Origin: a virus
IMG/VR virus record: IMGVR_UViG_3300017776_000071
Coordinates: 1 to 33,894 of that record
Direction: 5' to 3' (one strand)
Length of the DNA stretch: 33,894 nt
In this document: positions 1 to 9,008 of the stretch, piece by piece
How positions within the stretch are numbered: the first letter of the stretch is position 1
How the letters are laid out: each line of letters opens with the position of its first letter
The notes under the pieces: model-generated
What the model saw: the letters and a program-made list of their open reading frames with translations, nothing else
What the model was told of the DNA's origin: nothing
The model's database searches: none
Made by a program: the position numbers and the translations under genes

Positions 1-667
1 TGTATATTCGTGTACTACAGGAAGTTATAATGTAGGAGTTGGTCAAGGTGCTGGATCAAGTATTACTACCTCAAATGATAATGTTTGTCTCGGTTATGCT
101 GCTGGAGATGTAATAACTACTGGAAGTCAAAATATTATGATAGGTACTGGTTCAGATGTTTCTGCTAGTGGGGGTGTTTATCAAACTGTAATTGGTGACG
201 ATTTAGTAAGTGCTGGAAATAATAATTTTACTTTTGGTAAATCTGGAACTTACTCGAATATTTCTTTTGGTGAAAACAGTATTGGTACAGGATCAGATGA
301 AAGACTAAAAGAAGAAATTGCAGATGAAAAAGTAGGACTATCCTTTATAAACGAATTAAGACCTGTAACTTTTAAATGGAAAAAAGCTAAAGATGTTCCA
401 AATACATTTGTTAATTATTATAAAAAAGACTCAGAAGAAAGAGTTATGAATGGTAAATCCAATCACGGATTTATAGCACAAGAAGTAAAAACAGCATTAG
501 ATAAATATTCTGATATAAAAGATGGTTTTGGTCTTTGGAAAGAATCTCCTGATGGAACGCAAATAGTTGCACCAGCAGCTATGATTTCTATATTGACTAA
601 AGCAGTTCAAGAACTTTCAACAGCATTAGATGCAGCACTTGCTCGCATAACAACCTTAGAAGGATAA
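1..667 (+). CDS. Tail fibre protein, C-terminal part with S74 chaperone domain
   Basis: The reading frame is open from base 2 and the gene has no start here; it continues in frame from the gene cut off at 33894. The first ~100 residues are repeats of the type N-x-x-x-G-x-x-A-G/T-T-G, as in the other part of the fibre. From about base 290 comes a Peptidase_S74 intramolecular chaperone domain: GSDERLKEEI, where the serine is the expected self-cleavage residue, then FKWKKA, HGFIAQEV and a closing coiled coil (LTKAVQELSTALDAALARI). In known families this domain helps trimerise the fibre and then cuts itself off. Joined across the ends, the protein would be about 552 residues. Role as receptor-binding fibre is inferred from the family. 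Confidence 0.85.
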   Translation, partial: VYSCTTGSYNVGVGQGAGSSITTSNDNVCLGYAAGDVITTGSQNIMIGTGSDVSASGGVYQTVIGDDLVSAGNNNFTFGKSGTYSNISFGENSIGTGSDERLKEEIADEKVGLSFINELRPVTFKWKKAKDVPNTFVNYYKKDSEERVMNGKSNHGFIAQEVKTALDKYSDIKDGFGLWKESPDGTQIVAPAAMISILTKAVQELSTALDAALARITTLEG

Positions 668-671
668 AACA

Positions 672-974
672 ATGGCACAAACAGTAGCAGAAGTGTTAAG
701 CGCGGCAACCGATAGCGTCACCGTAATTAACGATATTAATACCAAAGGCAAAGCATCAGATTATGTTTCCGCATCCGATCCGTCTGCGGGAGTCACACAG
801 GCAGATGCAAATGCTAGAGTAAAAGCAAACGTAGATCATTTATCTACAGTCCTGGCTTATGCACCAGTAGATTCAGATGACGATACTCCTGATGTAGCTG
901 GATCAAGTGCTGATAAATCATCTTACACCACAGCAATTAGCACTGGTAATACTTATATTTCAAATAATAGCTAG
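672..974 (+). CDS. Hypothetical small protein after the tail fibre
   Basis: A 100-residue protein starting 4 bases after the fibre stop. It is rich in Ala, Ser, Asp and Thr, with no Cys and no membrane segment. The middle (QADANARVKANVDHLSTVLAY) looks helical, and the end is polar. I do not recognise the family. The tight spacing suggests co-expression with the fibre, so a virion or fibre-assembly role is possible but not shown. Confidence 0.65.
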   Translation: MAQTVAEVLSAATDSVTVINDINTKGKASDYVSASDPSAGVTQADANARVKANVDHLSTVLAYAPVDSDDDTPDVAGSSADKSSYTTAISTGNTYISNNS

Positions 975-982
975 GAAGTTCT

Positions 983-1102
983 ATGGATTTTATAATTTGG
1001 ATATTAATAATAGTTGCGGTCAGCGTAATTGGCTTGCGTATTCTTGATGAAGATAAATTCAACCAATTAAAAGAATTTATTAAAAATAAATATATGAGGT
1101 AA
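983..1102 (+). CDS. Small single-pass membrane protein (39 aa)
   Basis: ATG at 983 is preceded by AGGAAG at good spacing and the stop TAA is at 1100-1102, two bases before the next start. The product has an N-terminal hydrophobic helix (IIWILIIVAVSVIGL, about residues 4-18) followed by a short charged tail ending NKYMR. It is too short for most gene finders. The function is unknown; small membrane proteins like this occur among phage lysis or membrane-remodelling genes, but that is only a guess. Confidence 0.6.
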   Translation: MDFIIWILIIVAVSVIGLRILDEDKFNQLKEFIKNKYMR

Positions 1103-1104
1103 TA

Positions 1105-2619
1105 ATGGCTCTATTGCCTATTACACCAGTAGCGGGTATTGTCACTAACGGTACTGAATACTCCCAAAAAGGTCGCTGGACAAATGGCGATCTTGTGCGT
1201 TTTCAAAACGGCAACTTACGGCCTATCGGTGGTTGGGAAAAACTAAAACCAACTGCTTTAACAGGCACACCAACCGCAATGTATGCGTACAGCGATAATG
1301 CTGGCAATCAAATACTAGCTGTTGGTACTCGCCAAAAAGTCTATGTTTTAACACGCAATACTTGGTATGACATTACCCCAACTGGTTTTGTTACGGATGC
1401 CTCAAATGATCCGTTAGGCTATGGTGCATATAATTACGATGTAGAAGATTATGGCGATGCTCGATCACAATCAGGGTTGTTGTTTAATACTACTTCTTTT
1501 TCGTTTGATAATTGGGGTGAATACTTAATTTTCTGCTCTGCATCTGATGGCAAAATTTACCAATGGAGACCACATGGCGGTGGTACAAACACACCTGATG
1601 CTGCGGGTACAGCGATTACTAACGCACCAACTGGTAACTTAGGGGTAGTTGTAACTAACGAAAGACATGTAGTTGCATTAGGTGCAGGTGGTGATCCTAG
1701 AAAAATATCTTGGTGTTCCAGAGAAGATTTAACTAATTGGACAGCTAAAGCAACCAATACGGCTGGTGACTTGCAAGTGCCAACAGGCGGTAGAGTTATC
1801 GGTGCGGTTAAGTGGAAAACTGACGTAATGATATTTACTGATACTGGTATCGCTAGAATGTTTTATGCGGGCAATCCATTTGTATATGGAATACAAGATG
1901 CGGGTACTAACTGTAAAGCAATCTCAACTCGCTCTATTGCAAGTTCTGGTGATTTCTTATCATGGGTAGGAGAAAACGCTATCTTCTTATTTGACGGTAG
2001 AGTACAAGAAATACCATGTGATGTGCATGATTACTTATTTAACGATTTAAACTACAGTTACAGAAAAACAATTGCTGGTGGTCACAACTCAAACTTCAAT
2101 GAATTTGTATGGTTTTTTCCATCTACAGATAGCACCAAACCTGATAAATATATTATTTGGAACTATGCAGAAAAAGCATGGTCAGTCGGTGCAATGGATC
2201 GTGGTTGTTGGATAGATCAAGGTATCTGGGATTATCCAATTGCTTGTGATAATGCTGGTTTTGTTTATCAGCATGAATCTACTACTCTTGGCAATTCACC
2301 TAACTTGGGTACTGCTGTACCGTTTGCTGAGTCAGGCCCAATCGAATTAGGTAATGGTGATCGTTATATGCAATGCAACCAAATCATTCCTGATTCAGAA
2401 GCAAATAGCTTACCTGGCGTGGTATTAAGTTTTAAAGGTAAGTTTACACCACTTGGCCCAACAACAGACTTTGGCTCATTTACTTTTGATTCTAGTGATG
2501 GTTATACCGATGCACGTTTTAGTGCTAGGCAAGTGCAAATGACAGTGACAGGCGATACTGACCAAACTTTTGAAGTCGGTAACATTCGCCTTGATTTAAA
2601 AGCCAGAGGTAAAAGATAA
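1105..2619 (+). CDS. Tail hub / packaged-DNA stabilisation protein (gp10-like)
   Basis: A 504-residue protein beginning MALLPITPVAGIVTNGTEYS, with RWTNGDLVRFQNGNLRPIGG soon after. The rest is beta-rich with many W, G, D and aromatic residues and recurring short blade-like segments such as TDVMIFTDTGIARMFY and GENAIFLFDGRVQEIP. This style matches the P22 gp10-type stabilisation protein and related beta-propeller tail proteins of short-tailed phages, about 470-500 residues long. It lies upstream of the ejection genes, as expected for a tail-machine part. The upstream 5 bases contain GAGGTAATA as a weak ribosome site. Family assignment is by resemblance, not by alignment. Confidence 0.65.
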   Translation: MALLPITPVAGIVTNGTEYSQKGRWTNGDLVRFQNGNLRPIGGWEKLKPTALTGTPTAMYAYSDNAGNQILAVGTRQKVYVLTRNTWYDITPTGFVTDASNDPLGYGAYNYDVEDYGDARSQSGLLFNTTSFSFDNWGEYLIFCSASDGKIYQWRPHGGGTNTPDAAGTAITNAPTGNLGVVVTNERHVVALGAGGDPRKISWCSREDLTNWTAKATNTAGDLQVPTGGRVIGAVKWKTDVMIFTDTGIARMFYAGNPFVYGIQDAGTNCKAISTRSIASSGDFLSWVGENAIFLFDGRVQEIPCDVHDYLFNDLNYSYRKTIAGGHNSNFNEFVWFFPSTDSTKPDKYIIWNYAEKAWSVGAMDRGCWIDQGIWDYPIACDNAGFVYQHESTTLGNSPNLGTAVPFAESGPIELGNGDRYMQCNQIIPDSEANSLPGVVLSFKGKFTPLGPTTDFGSFTFDSSDGYTDARFSARQVQMTVTGDTDQTFEVGNIRLDLKARGKR

Positions 2620-2981
2620 TGGATCTATCCTCACAAAGACAGTACATACAAAGGGCAACTAATGCTAAATTAAATGTTGCTGGCACAACTTCATTAGAAA
2701 CCATCTATACAGCACCCGCTGGCGGTGATTTTGATTTTGCTATCATAGAATCTTTGCTCGTTAGTGATGATGGTAACCAACAAACCAATATAGATATAGT
2801 AGTAGTCAATGGTGGCACTACGCATTATTTATTTAAGCAACATAATATAACAGCACACGCCACTGATGAAATGCTGACTAGAAGTTTAATTTTAACTGCG
2901 GGTGAAATACTAAAAATACAAGTCAGCCATGCCAACATTAATGTTCTGGCAAGTGTAGTGGAATATGCAAAAGGCGATTAA
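2619..2981 (+). CDS. Small virion-associated protein
   Basis: A 120-residue protein whose ATG overlaps the previous stop by one base (TAATG). It is mostly beta-strand-like (TSLETIYTAPAGGDFDFAII, then TNIDIVVVNGGTTHYLF), a style common in phage tail or head accessory proteins with a small beta-sandwich. No cysteines, no signal and no membrane segment. It overlaps the next gene by 17 bases, so it is translationally coupled on both sides. Structural role is inferred from position. Confidence 0.6.
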   Translation: MDLSSQRQYIQRATNAKLNVAGTTSLETIYTAPAGGDFDFAIIESLLVSDDGNQQTNIDIVVVNGGTTHYLFKQHNITAHATDEMLTRSLILTAGEILKIQVSHANINVLASVVEYAKGD

Positions 2982-3375
2982 TACAGTTATTGATTTGTTC
3001 CCAAAAGAGCAATTAGAGCCGTGGGAAATAGAATGGAAAAAATGTAAGCCATTGCTTGTAAAGGCAATGAAGTATCAAGATACCTATACAATAGATGATA
3101 TAGAGGATAAAATAAGAAATGGAATAGCGTGGTTATGGCCCGCTGAACATTCTGCTATAGTAACTGAATACGTTATATGTGGTAAAAAGAAAATAATACA
3201 CATTCTGCTTGCTAGTGGAGAATATGAAGAGATAGAAAAGATTTACCATTGTATAGAAACTCATGCGAAAGAAATGGGTGTAAATAAAATTACCTTAATT
3301 GGTAGAAAAGGTTGGCTAAGAAAAATAAAACATTTGGGTTTTAAGCCAGAATATTTAGTAAGTAAAGATTTATAA
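2965..3375 (+). CDS. GNAT-like acyltransferase-fold internal virion protein
   Basis: A 136-residue protein. The second half has the order expected of a GNAT fold: AIVTEYVICGKKKIIHILLA (central strands), then a helix (EIEKIYHCIETHAKEMG), a strand (VNKITLIGR) and KHLGF near the end. Phages of the T7 and related short-tailed groups carry a similar acyltransferase-like protein (T7 gp13 type) in the same place, next to ejection proteins. Catalytic activity is not implied; in T7 it acts as a structural or assembly protein. It starts within the upstream gene and ends 12 bases before the next one. Confidence 0.55.
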   Translation: MQKAINTVIDLFPKEQLEPWEIEWKKCKPLLVKAMKYQDTYTIDDIEDKIRNGIAWLWPAEHSAIVTEYVICGKKKIIHILLASGEYEEIEKIYHCIETHAKEMGVNKITLIGRKGWLRKIKHLGFKPEYLVSKDL

Positions 3376-3387
3376 AAGGAAGTAAAA

Positions 3388-4395
3388 ATGGCAGCAGCAT
3401 TACCAATGTTAGCAACAGCGGGACAAGTAGCGGGAACAGTAGGAAGTATAGCTGGGGGAGTCGGTGCTGTTAAAGGTTTGATGGGTAGCGGAGGACAAGC
3501 TCAAACTCAAGCATCAAGTATGGTTGACCCGCAAACTCAAGCAATACAAAGGGATTTATACGAGAAAGCACAAGCTGCATCACAACAACCTTTCGTACCC
3601 TACACAGGGCCTATGGTTGCTGGTTTCTCGCCAGATCAATTAAAAGCATTTGGTGCTACCAGAGGCATGTTTGAACGCAGTCAAGCACTTGATCCAATGG
3701 GTCAGTTAAGCTCTTTAGCTGGGCAACAAGCACCGTCTTTATTGGGTGCAGACATTGGTGCATATCAAAGTCCATATACTTCACAAGTCATAGAGCAATC
3801 TATGCAAGATATTCAACGTCAAGCAGATATTGCTAGAGGCGGTGCGCAAGCACGAGCTATTGGGGCGGGCGCATTTGGCGGTTCTCGATCTGCATTATTA
3901 GAGTCTGAGTCACAAAGACCGTATGTCGAGCAAATGGCACGAACTTCAGCGGGTCTGCGTGAGGCGGGCTTTGGGCGGGCGCAAGCGGCAGCAGAATCAG
4001 ACCTTGCGCGTGAGATGGCTAATAGACGTTTTCAAGCGGGCTTGCAACAAGGCTTGCTCGGTGAACAGTATCGTGGTTTAGGTTTGCTAGGTGGTATTGG
4101 TGGTCAACAGCAAGCGTTGCAACAGCAAGCGATTGCGGCTGGGCGGGGTGAGTTCCAGAGAGCATTAGATTATCCACAACGACAACTTGGATTACTGGCA
4201 ACTGGTGTGAGTGGAGTTACACCAAGTAGAACAGAAACAGAAAAATACAGCCCTGGTATATTTGATCGACTGTCCTCTGGATTAGAACTGTATGGACAAG
4301 CACAACCATTTTTAGGTAGTTTGTTTGGATCACCTTCTACCCAATCATGGAGAGAAAACCCAGAACAATATATTTCAGATTTAGGATTTAGTTAA
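3388..4395 (+). CDS. Putative DNA ejection / internal virion protein A
   Basis: A 335-residue protein with good ribosome site (AAAGGAAG). The N-terminus is small-residue rich (GQVAGTVGSIAGGVGAVKGL), able to insert in membranes, and the middle is rich in Ala, Gln, Arg and Gly with helical segments such as GAFGGSRSALLESESQRPYV. This composition and the place before two further long helical proteins fit ejection (internal virion) proteins, which leave the head and line a channel in the host envelope. Many of its codons are more GC-rich (around 3840-4150) than in the neighbours. Function is inferred from composition and order. Confidence 0.6.
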   Translation: MAAALPMLATAGQVAGTVGSIAGGVGAVKGLMGSGGQAQTQASSMVDPQTQAIQRDLYEKAQAASQQPFVPYTGPMVAGFSPDQLKAFGATRGMFERSQALDPMGQLSSLAGQQAPSLLGADIGAYQSPYTSQVIEQSMQDIQRQADIARGGAQARAIGAGAFGGSRSALLESESQRPYVEQMARTSAGLREAGFGRAQAAAESDLAREMANRRFQAGLQQGLLGEQYRGLGLLGGIGGQQQALQQQAIAAGRGEFQRALDYPQRQLGLLATGVSGVTPSRTETEKYSPGIFDRLSSGLELYGQAQPFLGSLFGSPSTQSWRENPEQYISDLGFS

Positions 4396-5628
4396 ATGGC
4401 AATACAAGATTTATTAAGAACTTTAGGTCAAAGAGCAAGCACAGGCTTGGAAAGAATGGGTGCGACTACTGACCCAAGATTATCTCCAGCAGCACAACGA
4501 TTAGCTGGCATACAAAATCTTAGTCAAGCGTTAAGACGTACTGGTGCTACTTTGTCTGGTGATCCAAAAAGAATGGCGTTGCAAGCGCAAGAAGATGAAA
4601 GGTTAAGACAGAGAAAGTTAGCAGAAGATCAAAAAAGAAGATTAAATCAATTTTTAGCTTCCTCAGAAGGGGCAAAATATCGAGGTATGGGAGAGTTACT
4701 TGGCACTCAATCATTACCATTAATAGCACAAGACGTGTTTAAGGGTAAATCACAAAGAAGAATAGTCAAAGGTGCAGATGGCTTTAATTATTATGAAGAT
4801 ACAGGAGAAAGAGTTTTTCCTAGTGTTGATAAACCACCAAAAGGTGCTACTAATGATCCATTAAGAACGGTAACAGAATCAGGAAAAGTTGTAAGAAATG
4901 TTAGAGATAGTGAATTAACACAAGAAGAAATATTAAAAATAAATAACAGTGGGCAAGTTATACAACCATTAGGATTTACTGAAAAATTTGAAAGTAGTAA
5001 AGAGGTAAATTTTGCACCAATAAAATCTAAATATTTAGCCACACAAAATATTATTATTAAAACAACCGAATTAGCACAAAAATTTGCTGATGCACCTACT
5101 TCTGCTTTAGCTATTGGCCCAGTTACAGAGTTTGTAGATAGTATTATACAAAATATAGATGCTGCTGGTGATTTGTTATCTAACGCAAAAGATAAAAAAG
5201 CGTATAAATATATGCAAGAAACAAGCACTTCACTATCAGGCAGAAATTTTAATGATGCTATACAACAAGCATCTCAAGAATCTGGAGTAGCGGGATCAAG
5301 AATCAGAGATTTAGGTTATTTGTTCGCAGCAGCTAGAGGGCAAGAAGGTAAAGGTTTATCAGATAAAGATTACGAAAACGCATTAAAAATTGTTGCTGGT
5401 GGTATCGGTATTGCTGGCAGAAGCGCGGTATTAAAAGATGTTGCTGATGGTTTGCGAAGTGAATTTTACAGAGATATAAATTTTGATATTGCTACAAGCG
5501 AAAATAATGCTTATGTTAATAAATTAAAAGAATTACCGCAATTGCCATCCTTTGCATTTCCAGTATCAGCACAACAAACACCAACTGAAACATCTGACGG
5601 AAAAAAGACAATTAGAATCACACTTTGA
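4396..5628 (+). CDS. Putative DNA ejection / internal virion protein B
   Basis: A 410-residue protein whose ATG directly follows the stop of the previous gene. It is helical and charged at the N-terminus (MALQAQEDERLRQRKLAEDQ), then polar, with helices such as TELAQKFADAPTSALAIG and SRIRDLGYLFAAARGQEGK, and a Lys/Thr-rich tail. No catalytic motif is seen. With the genes on both sides it makes a three-gene set like the ejection proteins of short-tailed phages (P22 gp7-gp20-gp16 position). Assignment rests on context. Confidence 0.6.
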   Translation: MAIQDLLRTLGQRASTGLERMGATTDPRLSPAAQRLAGIQNLSQALRRTGATLSGDPKRMALQAQEDERLRQRKLAEDQKRRLNQFLASSEGAKYRGMGELLGTQSLPLIAQDVFKGKSQRRIVKGADGFNYYEDTGERVFPSVDKPPKGATNDPLRTVTESGKVVRNVRDSELTQEEILKINNSGQVIQPLGFTEKFESSKEVNFAPIKSKYLATQNIIIKTTELAQKFADAPTSALAIGPVTEFVDSIIQNIDAAGDLLSNAKDKKAYKYMQETSTSLSGRNFNDAIQQASQESGVAGSRIRDLGYLFAAARGQEGKGLSDKDYENALKIVAGGIGIAGRSAVLKDVADGLRSEFYRDINFDIATSENNAYVNKLKELPQLPSFAFPVSAQQTPTETSDGKKTIRITL

Positions 5629-5643
5629 TTAACGGTTAATAAT

Positions 5644-7779
5644 ATGGCTCAAGTAATATATGAATTTGAATTACCTAATGGTGACATTCTTGAAATAGAG
5701 GGTGAGGAAGGTAAGCAAGCCGAAGCTACCGCAAAAGCTAGGCAGTATATCAATGCACAACAACCTACATTAACTGAAACCGCTAAAGATGTAGCTAAAA
5801 GTGTAGTCGCTGGTGGCACTAAAGGTTTGTCGTATTTAGCTGGATTTCCAGGTGATATTGGTGAGATCGCAAAAACATACGCACCCTCAGTGTTTGACAC
5901 ATCTATCAGAGAAATGGTAACAGGAAAAGAGTATGGGCCAACACCTGATTTTCTTCCAACCTCAAAAGAAATATTAGAATTTGATGCTTATAAAAATATA
6001 GCGCAAAGATACCCTGAGTTAGCTCCAGATATAGAAGCTAGATATGGAGATAGAATAAGACCATCTGAAATTGCGGGATACGAACCACAAACCATACCAG
6101 GCAGATATGCAAAAACAATGACTGAGTTTGCTTCCCCCTCAGTGCTTGCAAAAACACCAGCAGCTAGAAAGTTTGCAACAAAATTAGGTGTTGGTAGTGG
6201 GGCATTATTTCAAGGTTTAGAAGATATTACAGATAGCACTGGTGTCGCTGCTGGTATTACAATTCCAGCTACTTTTGCGATGTCTTATTTTGGTGGGCCA
6301 AGTAAAGCAGCTCAAATGGCTCAAAGAGCAATGCAAGCTGTAAGTGAAGAAGATATTGTAAAAGGGCTTGCATTAGAAAAACAAGCAACAGAAATGGGAA
6401 TAAAATTGCTACCAGGTGAGGTTATTCAAGACAAGCAATTAGCATCATTAGTAGAAAAAGTTATTGCGTCAGATGCGGGTTCACCTTATATATATGGCTC
6501 AACAAAAGGTAGAGATAAAGTTGTTCAAGAACTTGCGGAATATCAAGCAAGTAAAATATCTTCTATTCCCGAAAGCCAAAGAGAAATTATGGATTTAGTG
6601 CAAACAACATCCAAGCAATCTATAAAAGATGTAAAAAGGCAAAGATCAATACAGGCTAGAGATGCGGGTTATTCTGTTGCAAATACAGAAGCATTAGAGC
6701 CAAATCAAGTTCTAACGGTAATTGATCAAATTGATAATGCAATTAACAGTTTCCCAAAAGGAAATCCAAACATAATAAAATTAAATCAAATAAAAAGACA
6801 ATTAATAGCAAAAACCAAAACGGTAAATAAACAAAAGGTTATAATTCCAGAAACTAATATTAATAAACTAGATTTGACATTCAAACAATTTCGAGATGAT
6901 TACAATAGATCAAAAAAAGGCGTAGCAACAGAGCAAAGATTTATAGATGATTCGTTAGGGTTACAATTATTTAATGGTGAAAAAACTGGAATATTAGATA
7001 TTTTAAATACTAACCTTAGAACAAATAAAAGTTATGCAAGTGCAAATGATGAATTTGCTAGATTGTCGGAAACTTTAGTTGATCCTGTAGTAAGAAATAT
7101 TAAAGCATTAACTAAAAACGATATTACTTTGGAAAAAATCAAAAAATTTGTTTTTAATCCAGCACAAGCAAATCCACAAGATATTAAAAAAACATTAAGC
7201 ATTTTAAATAAAACAGACCCAGAAGCTACAGTACAAATTGCAAACACTTACTTTAGAAATGCTATGAACAGAGCATTTGCTATAACTAAACAAGGAGAAG
7301 ATGCTTCAATAGGGTTTAAACTCGCAAAAGATGTTATGGGAACAAAAGGTCAAAGAGCGAACTTTTTGGCTGTACTAGATGGTGTGGCAGAAGCTAAAGG
7401 AATTGATGCCAAATCCTTAAAAATAGGATTTGAGAATTTTTTAAATGTATTAGAAAGAACTGGAAATTTATCAAATATAAATAAACCTGGATTTAATATA
7501 ACAAAAGAAGCTCAAAGAACTTTAGCAAAAGATATTGCTATGGCAAAAACATTTAACCCACTTGTAAGGTTATCCACTAAATATGGTGAAATACAAGCTG
7601 GTGGAGCATATTCATCTTTAGGTAAAATTTTTGCTAAAGACAATGCGCTAGAAGATTTAATTTTAATGGCTAAAACAGACCCTAAATCAAAAGTAGCCAT
7701 TAGTAGAGCATTACAAATAATTAATGCAACACAACAAATGACTCCAGAACAACAAGTAGAAGCTCCAGCACTACAATAA
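5644..7779 (+). CDS. Large internal virion / ejection protein C
   Basis: A 711-residue protein, the largest of the three ejection candidates. It opens with a small beta domain (MAQVIYEFELPNGDILEIEG) followed by EGKQAEATAKARQY, a start I associate with large internal proteins of marine short-tailed phages. A hydrophobic segment near residues 195-215 (GVAAGITIPATFAMSYFG) could enter a membrane. The rest is long and helical, with many Lys, Asn and Ile and no lytic-transglycosylase motif that I can find. Ribosome site is weak (TTAACGGTTAATA). Confidence 0.6.
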   Translation: MAQVIYEFELPNGDILEIEGEEGKQAEATAKARQYINAQQPTLTETAKDVAKSVVAGGTKGLSYLAGFPGDIGEIAKTYAPSVFDTSIREMVTGKEYGPTPDFLPTSKEILEFDAYKNIAQRYPELAPDIEARYGDRIRPSEIAGYEPQTIPGRYAKTMTEFASPSVLAKTPAARKFATKLGVGSGALFQGLEDITDSTGVAAGITIPATFAMSYFGGPSKAAQMAQRAMQAVSEEDIVKGLALEKQATEMGIKLLPGEVIQDKQLASLVEKVIASDAGSPYIYGSTKGRDKVVQELAEYQASKISSIPESQREIMDLVQTTSKQSIKDVKRQRSIQARDAGYSVANTEALEPNQVLTVIDQIDNAINSFPKGNPNIIKLNQIKRQLIAKTKTVNKQKVIIPETNINKLDLTFKQFRDDYNRSKKGVATEQRFIDDSLGLQLFNGEKTGILDILNTNLRTNKSYASANDEFARLSETLVDPVVRNIKALTKNDITLEKIKKFVFNPAQANPQDIKKTLSILNKTDPEATVQIANTYFRNAMNRAFAITKQGEDASIGFKLAKDVMGTKGQRANFLAVLDGVAEAKGIDAKSLKIGFENFLNVLERTGNLSNINKPGFNITKEAQRTLAKDIAMAKTFNPLVRLSTKYGEIQAGGAYSSLGKIFAKDNALEDLILMAKTDPKSKVAISRALQIINATQQMTPEQQVEAPALQ

Positions 7780-7785
7780 CCCTAT

Positions 7786-8262
7786 ATGAACAGAGCAACG
7801 GAAAGGCTCGGCAGATCAGGTGAATATTTCGCAGCTTCCGTTCTTTCCATGCAAAGTGATTCTGTTTTATTAATGCCACCTGGTGCGGAAGCAGACATAC
7901 TATTTGATTACGAGCAAAAGTTTCTCAAGGTACAAGTTAAAACAAAATCACATCGACACGAATCAGAAAAAGATTTATGGAAGTTTGATATTAGGCGTGG
8001 CTCAAGTTCCAGAGAAAGATTCTTCCGAGAAGGCCAGATAGATTTGTTTGCACTGTGTTGTACTGAGTATAATAAAGTTTTGTTTTATCCGTTTCACGAA
8101 GTCACTAATGCTGAAGGTAACTCCAAAACAGCGATTTATATTAAAGACAATATTATCCGTAGTAATGATAATGAAGCTAGTCTTGAAGCCGCGTTAAAAT
8201 CAATTACAGAACACAATAATCAGTTACAATACAACTATGGACGATATAATAAATTTAATTAA
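7786..8262 (+). CDS. PD-(D/E)XK-like nuclease, possible
   Basis: A 158-residue protein. Near the start is GRSGEYFAASVL with Glu13, then AEADILFDYE with Asp37, then LKVQVKTKS with Gln50-Val-Lys52. This E ... D ... (E/Q)xK spacing is that of small PD-(D/E)XK nucleases such as the intron-associated or resolvase-like endonucleases, with Gln in place of the usual Glu. The rest (FDIRRGSSSRERFF, IDLFALCCTEYNKVLFYPF) also fits that fold. It sits six bases behind the last ejection gene and overlaps the next gene by 26 bases, an unusual place for a nuclease. It might be packaged or act late. Activity is inferred. Confidence 0.55.
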   Translation: MNRATERLGRSGEYFAASVLSMQSDSVLLMPPGAEADILFDYEQKFLKVQVKTKSHRHESEKDLWKFDIRRGSSSRERFFREGQIDLFALCCTEYNKVLFYPFHEVTNAEGNSKTAIYIKDNIIRSNDNEASLEAALKSITEHNNQLQYNYGRYNKFN

Positions 8263-8587
8263 TCAGGTAGGTTTTCCAGTAGCAAGTGCATTAGGATTAG
8301 GATTTTTTATTTGGAAACTGATTAACCGCATTATTGATGGTATGGAACAAAAGATAGATGTGGTGGATGAGAAAGTAGATGCCAGTCTAAACGCGATGGA
8401 AGAACGCCTGAGTACCAAGCTAGACGCGCAATATGGCATAATAGTGGCATTGATAGATCGTGTGAGAGCCTTAGATAATCAGACCATACGTCAAGATGTT
8501 TTATTAAAAACATTACTTGGTATTCCTAATTTAATTGAAATAGATAAGGTGGCAAAAGCAGACCGTGAAGATCAGCGTAAAGATTAG
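8237..8587 (+). CDS. Small membrane protein, YvrJ-like / holin-like
   Basis: A 116-residue protein. The N-terminus (DDIINLINQVGFPVASALGL) runs into a hydrophobic helix (GFFIWKLI, to about residue 30), which resembles the short YvrJ-type and BhlA-like membrane proteins. The rest is a long coiled coil (KIDVVDEKVDASLNAMEERL). One membrane helix plus a cytoplasmic coiled coil is compatible with a holin-like or antiholin-like role, but similar proteins also occur with no known function. No ribosome site is visible; translation is probably coupled to the upstream gene (26-base overlap). It overlaps csgF by 23 bases. Confidence 0.55.
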   Translation: MDDIINLINQVGFPVASALGLGFFIWKLINRIIDGMEQKIDVVDEKVDASLNAMEERLSTKLDAQYGIIVALIDRVRALDNQTIRQDVLLKTLLGIPNLIEIDKVAKADREDQRKD

Positions 8588-9008
8588 TTTATTAATATTA
8601 TTTGCAAGCAATTTATTGGCAGATGAAATATTATTCAAGTTTAAAAGCCCTAGCTTTTCAGGTGTTAATACTTCTTCACATTTCTTAACAATAGAGAATC
8701 AAGAGAACACCAGAAAGCAAACGGTTAAAGATGAAATAAAAGCCTACCAAGATGAACTAGCCAGAGATGCTGATAATACAACACTGGCAAGATTTATTAG
8801 AAACTTAGAAAGTCGTATTTACGCACAGCTAAGTAGACAAATGGTAGAACAATTATTTGGTCAGACACCACAGAAACAGGGTAAATTAGAGTTAGAAGGT
8901 AATACGATTGAATATATTGTGGAAGCAGAAACGATCACTCTCACTATCACAGATGAGGTGGGCGGGCAGACTAATATTACTGTGCCTATCGGGGATTTTA
9001 CTTTCTAG
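8565..9008 (+). CDS. csgF: Curli assembly protein CsgF
   Basis: A 147-residue secreted protein; bacterial CsgF is about 138. It starts with GTG, the only usable start, inside the upstream gene. The signal peptide is MKISVKISLLILFASNLLA, with cleavage before Asp20. The mature start ILFKFKSPSFSG matches the CsgF hallmark pattern (F-x-F-x-x-P-x-F-x-G) that plugs into CsgG, and SHFLTIENQENTR follows where CsgF has FLLNSAQAQNS. The end (IEYIVEAETITLTITDEVGG, then TNITVPIGDF) matches the C-terminal strands. In bacteria CsgF binds the outer side of the CsgG pore and helps place the fibre nucleator. I am confident of the family from the motif order. Confidence 0.88.
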   Translation: MKISVKISLLILFASNLLADEILFKFKSPSFSGVNTSSHFLTIENQENTRKQTVKDEIKAYQDELARDADNTTLARFIRNLESRIYAQLSRQMVEQLFGQTPQKQGKLELEGNTIEYIVEAETITLTITDEVGGQTNITVPIGDFTF

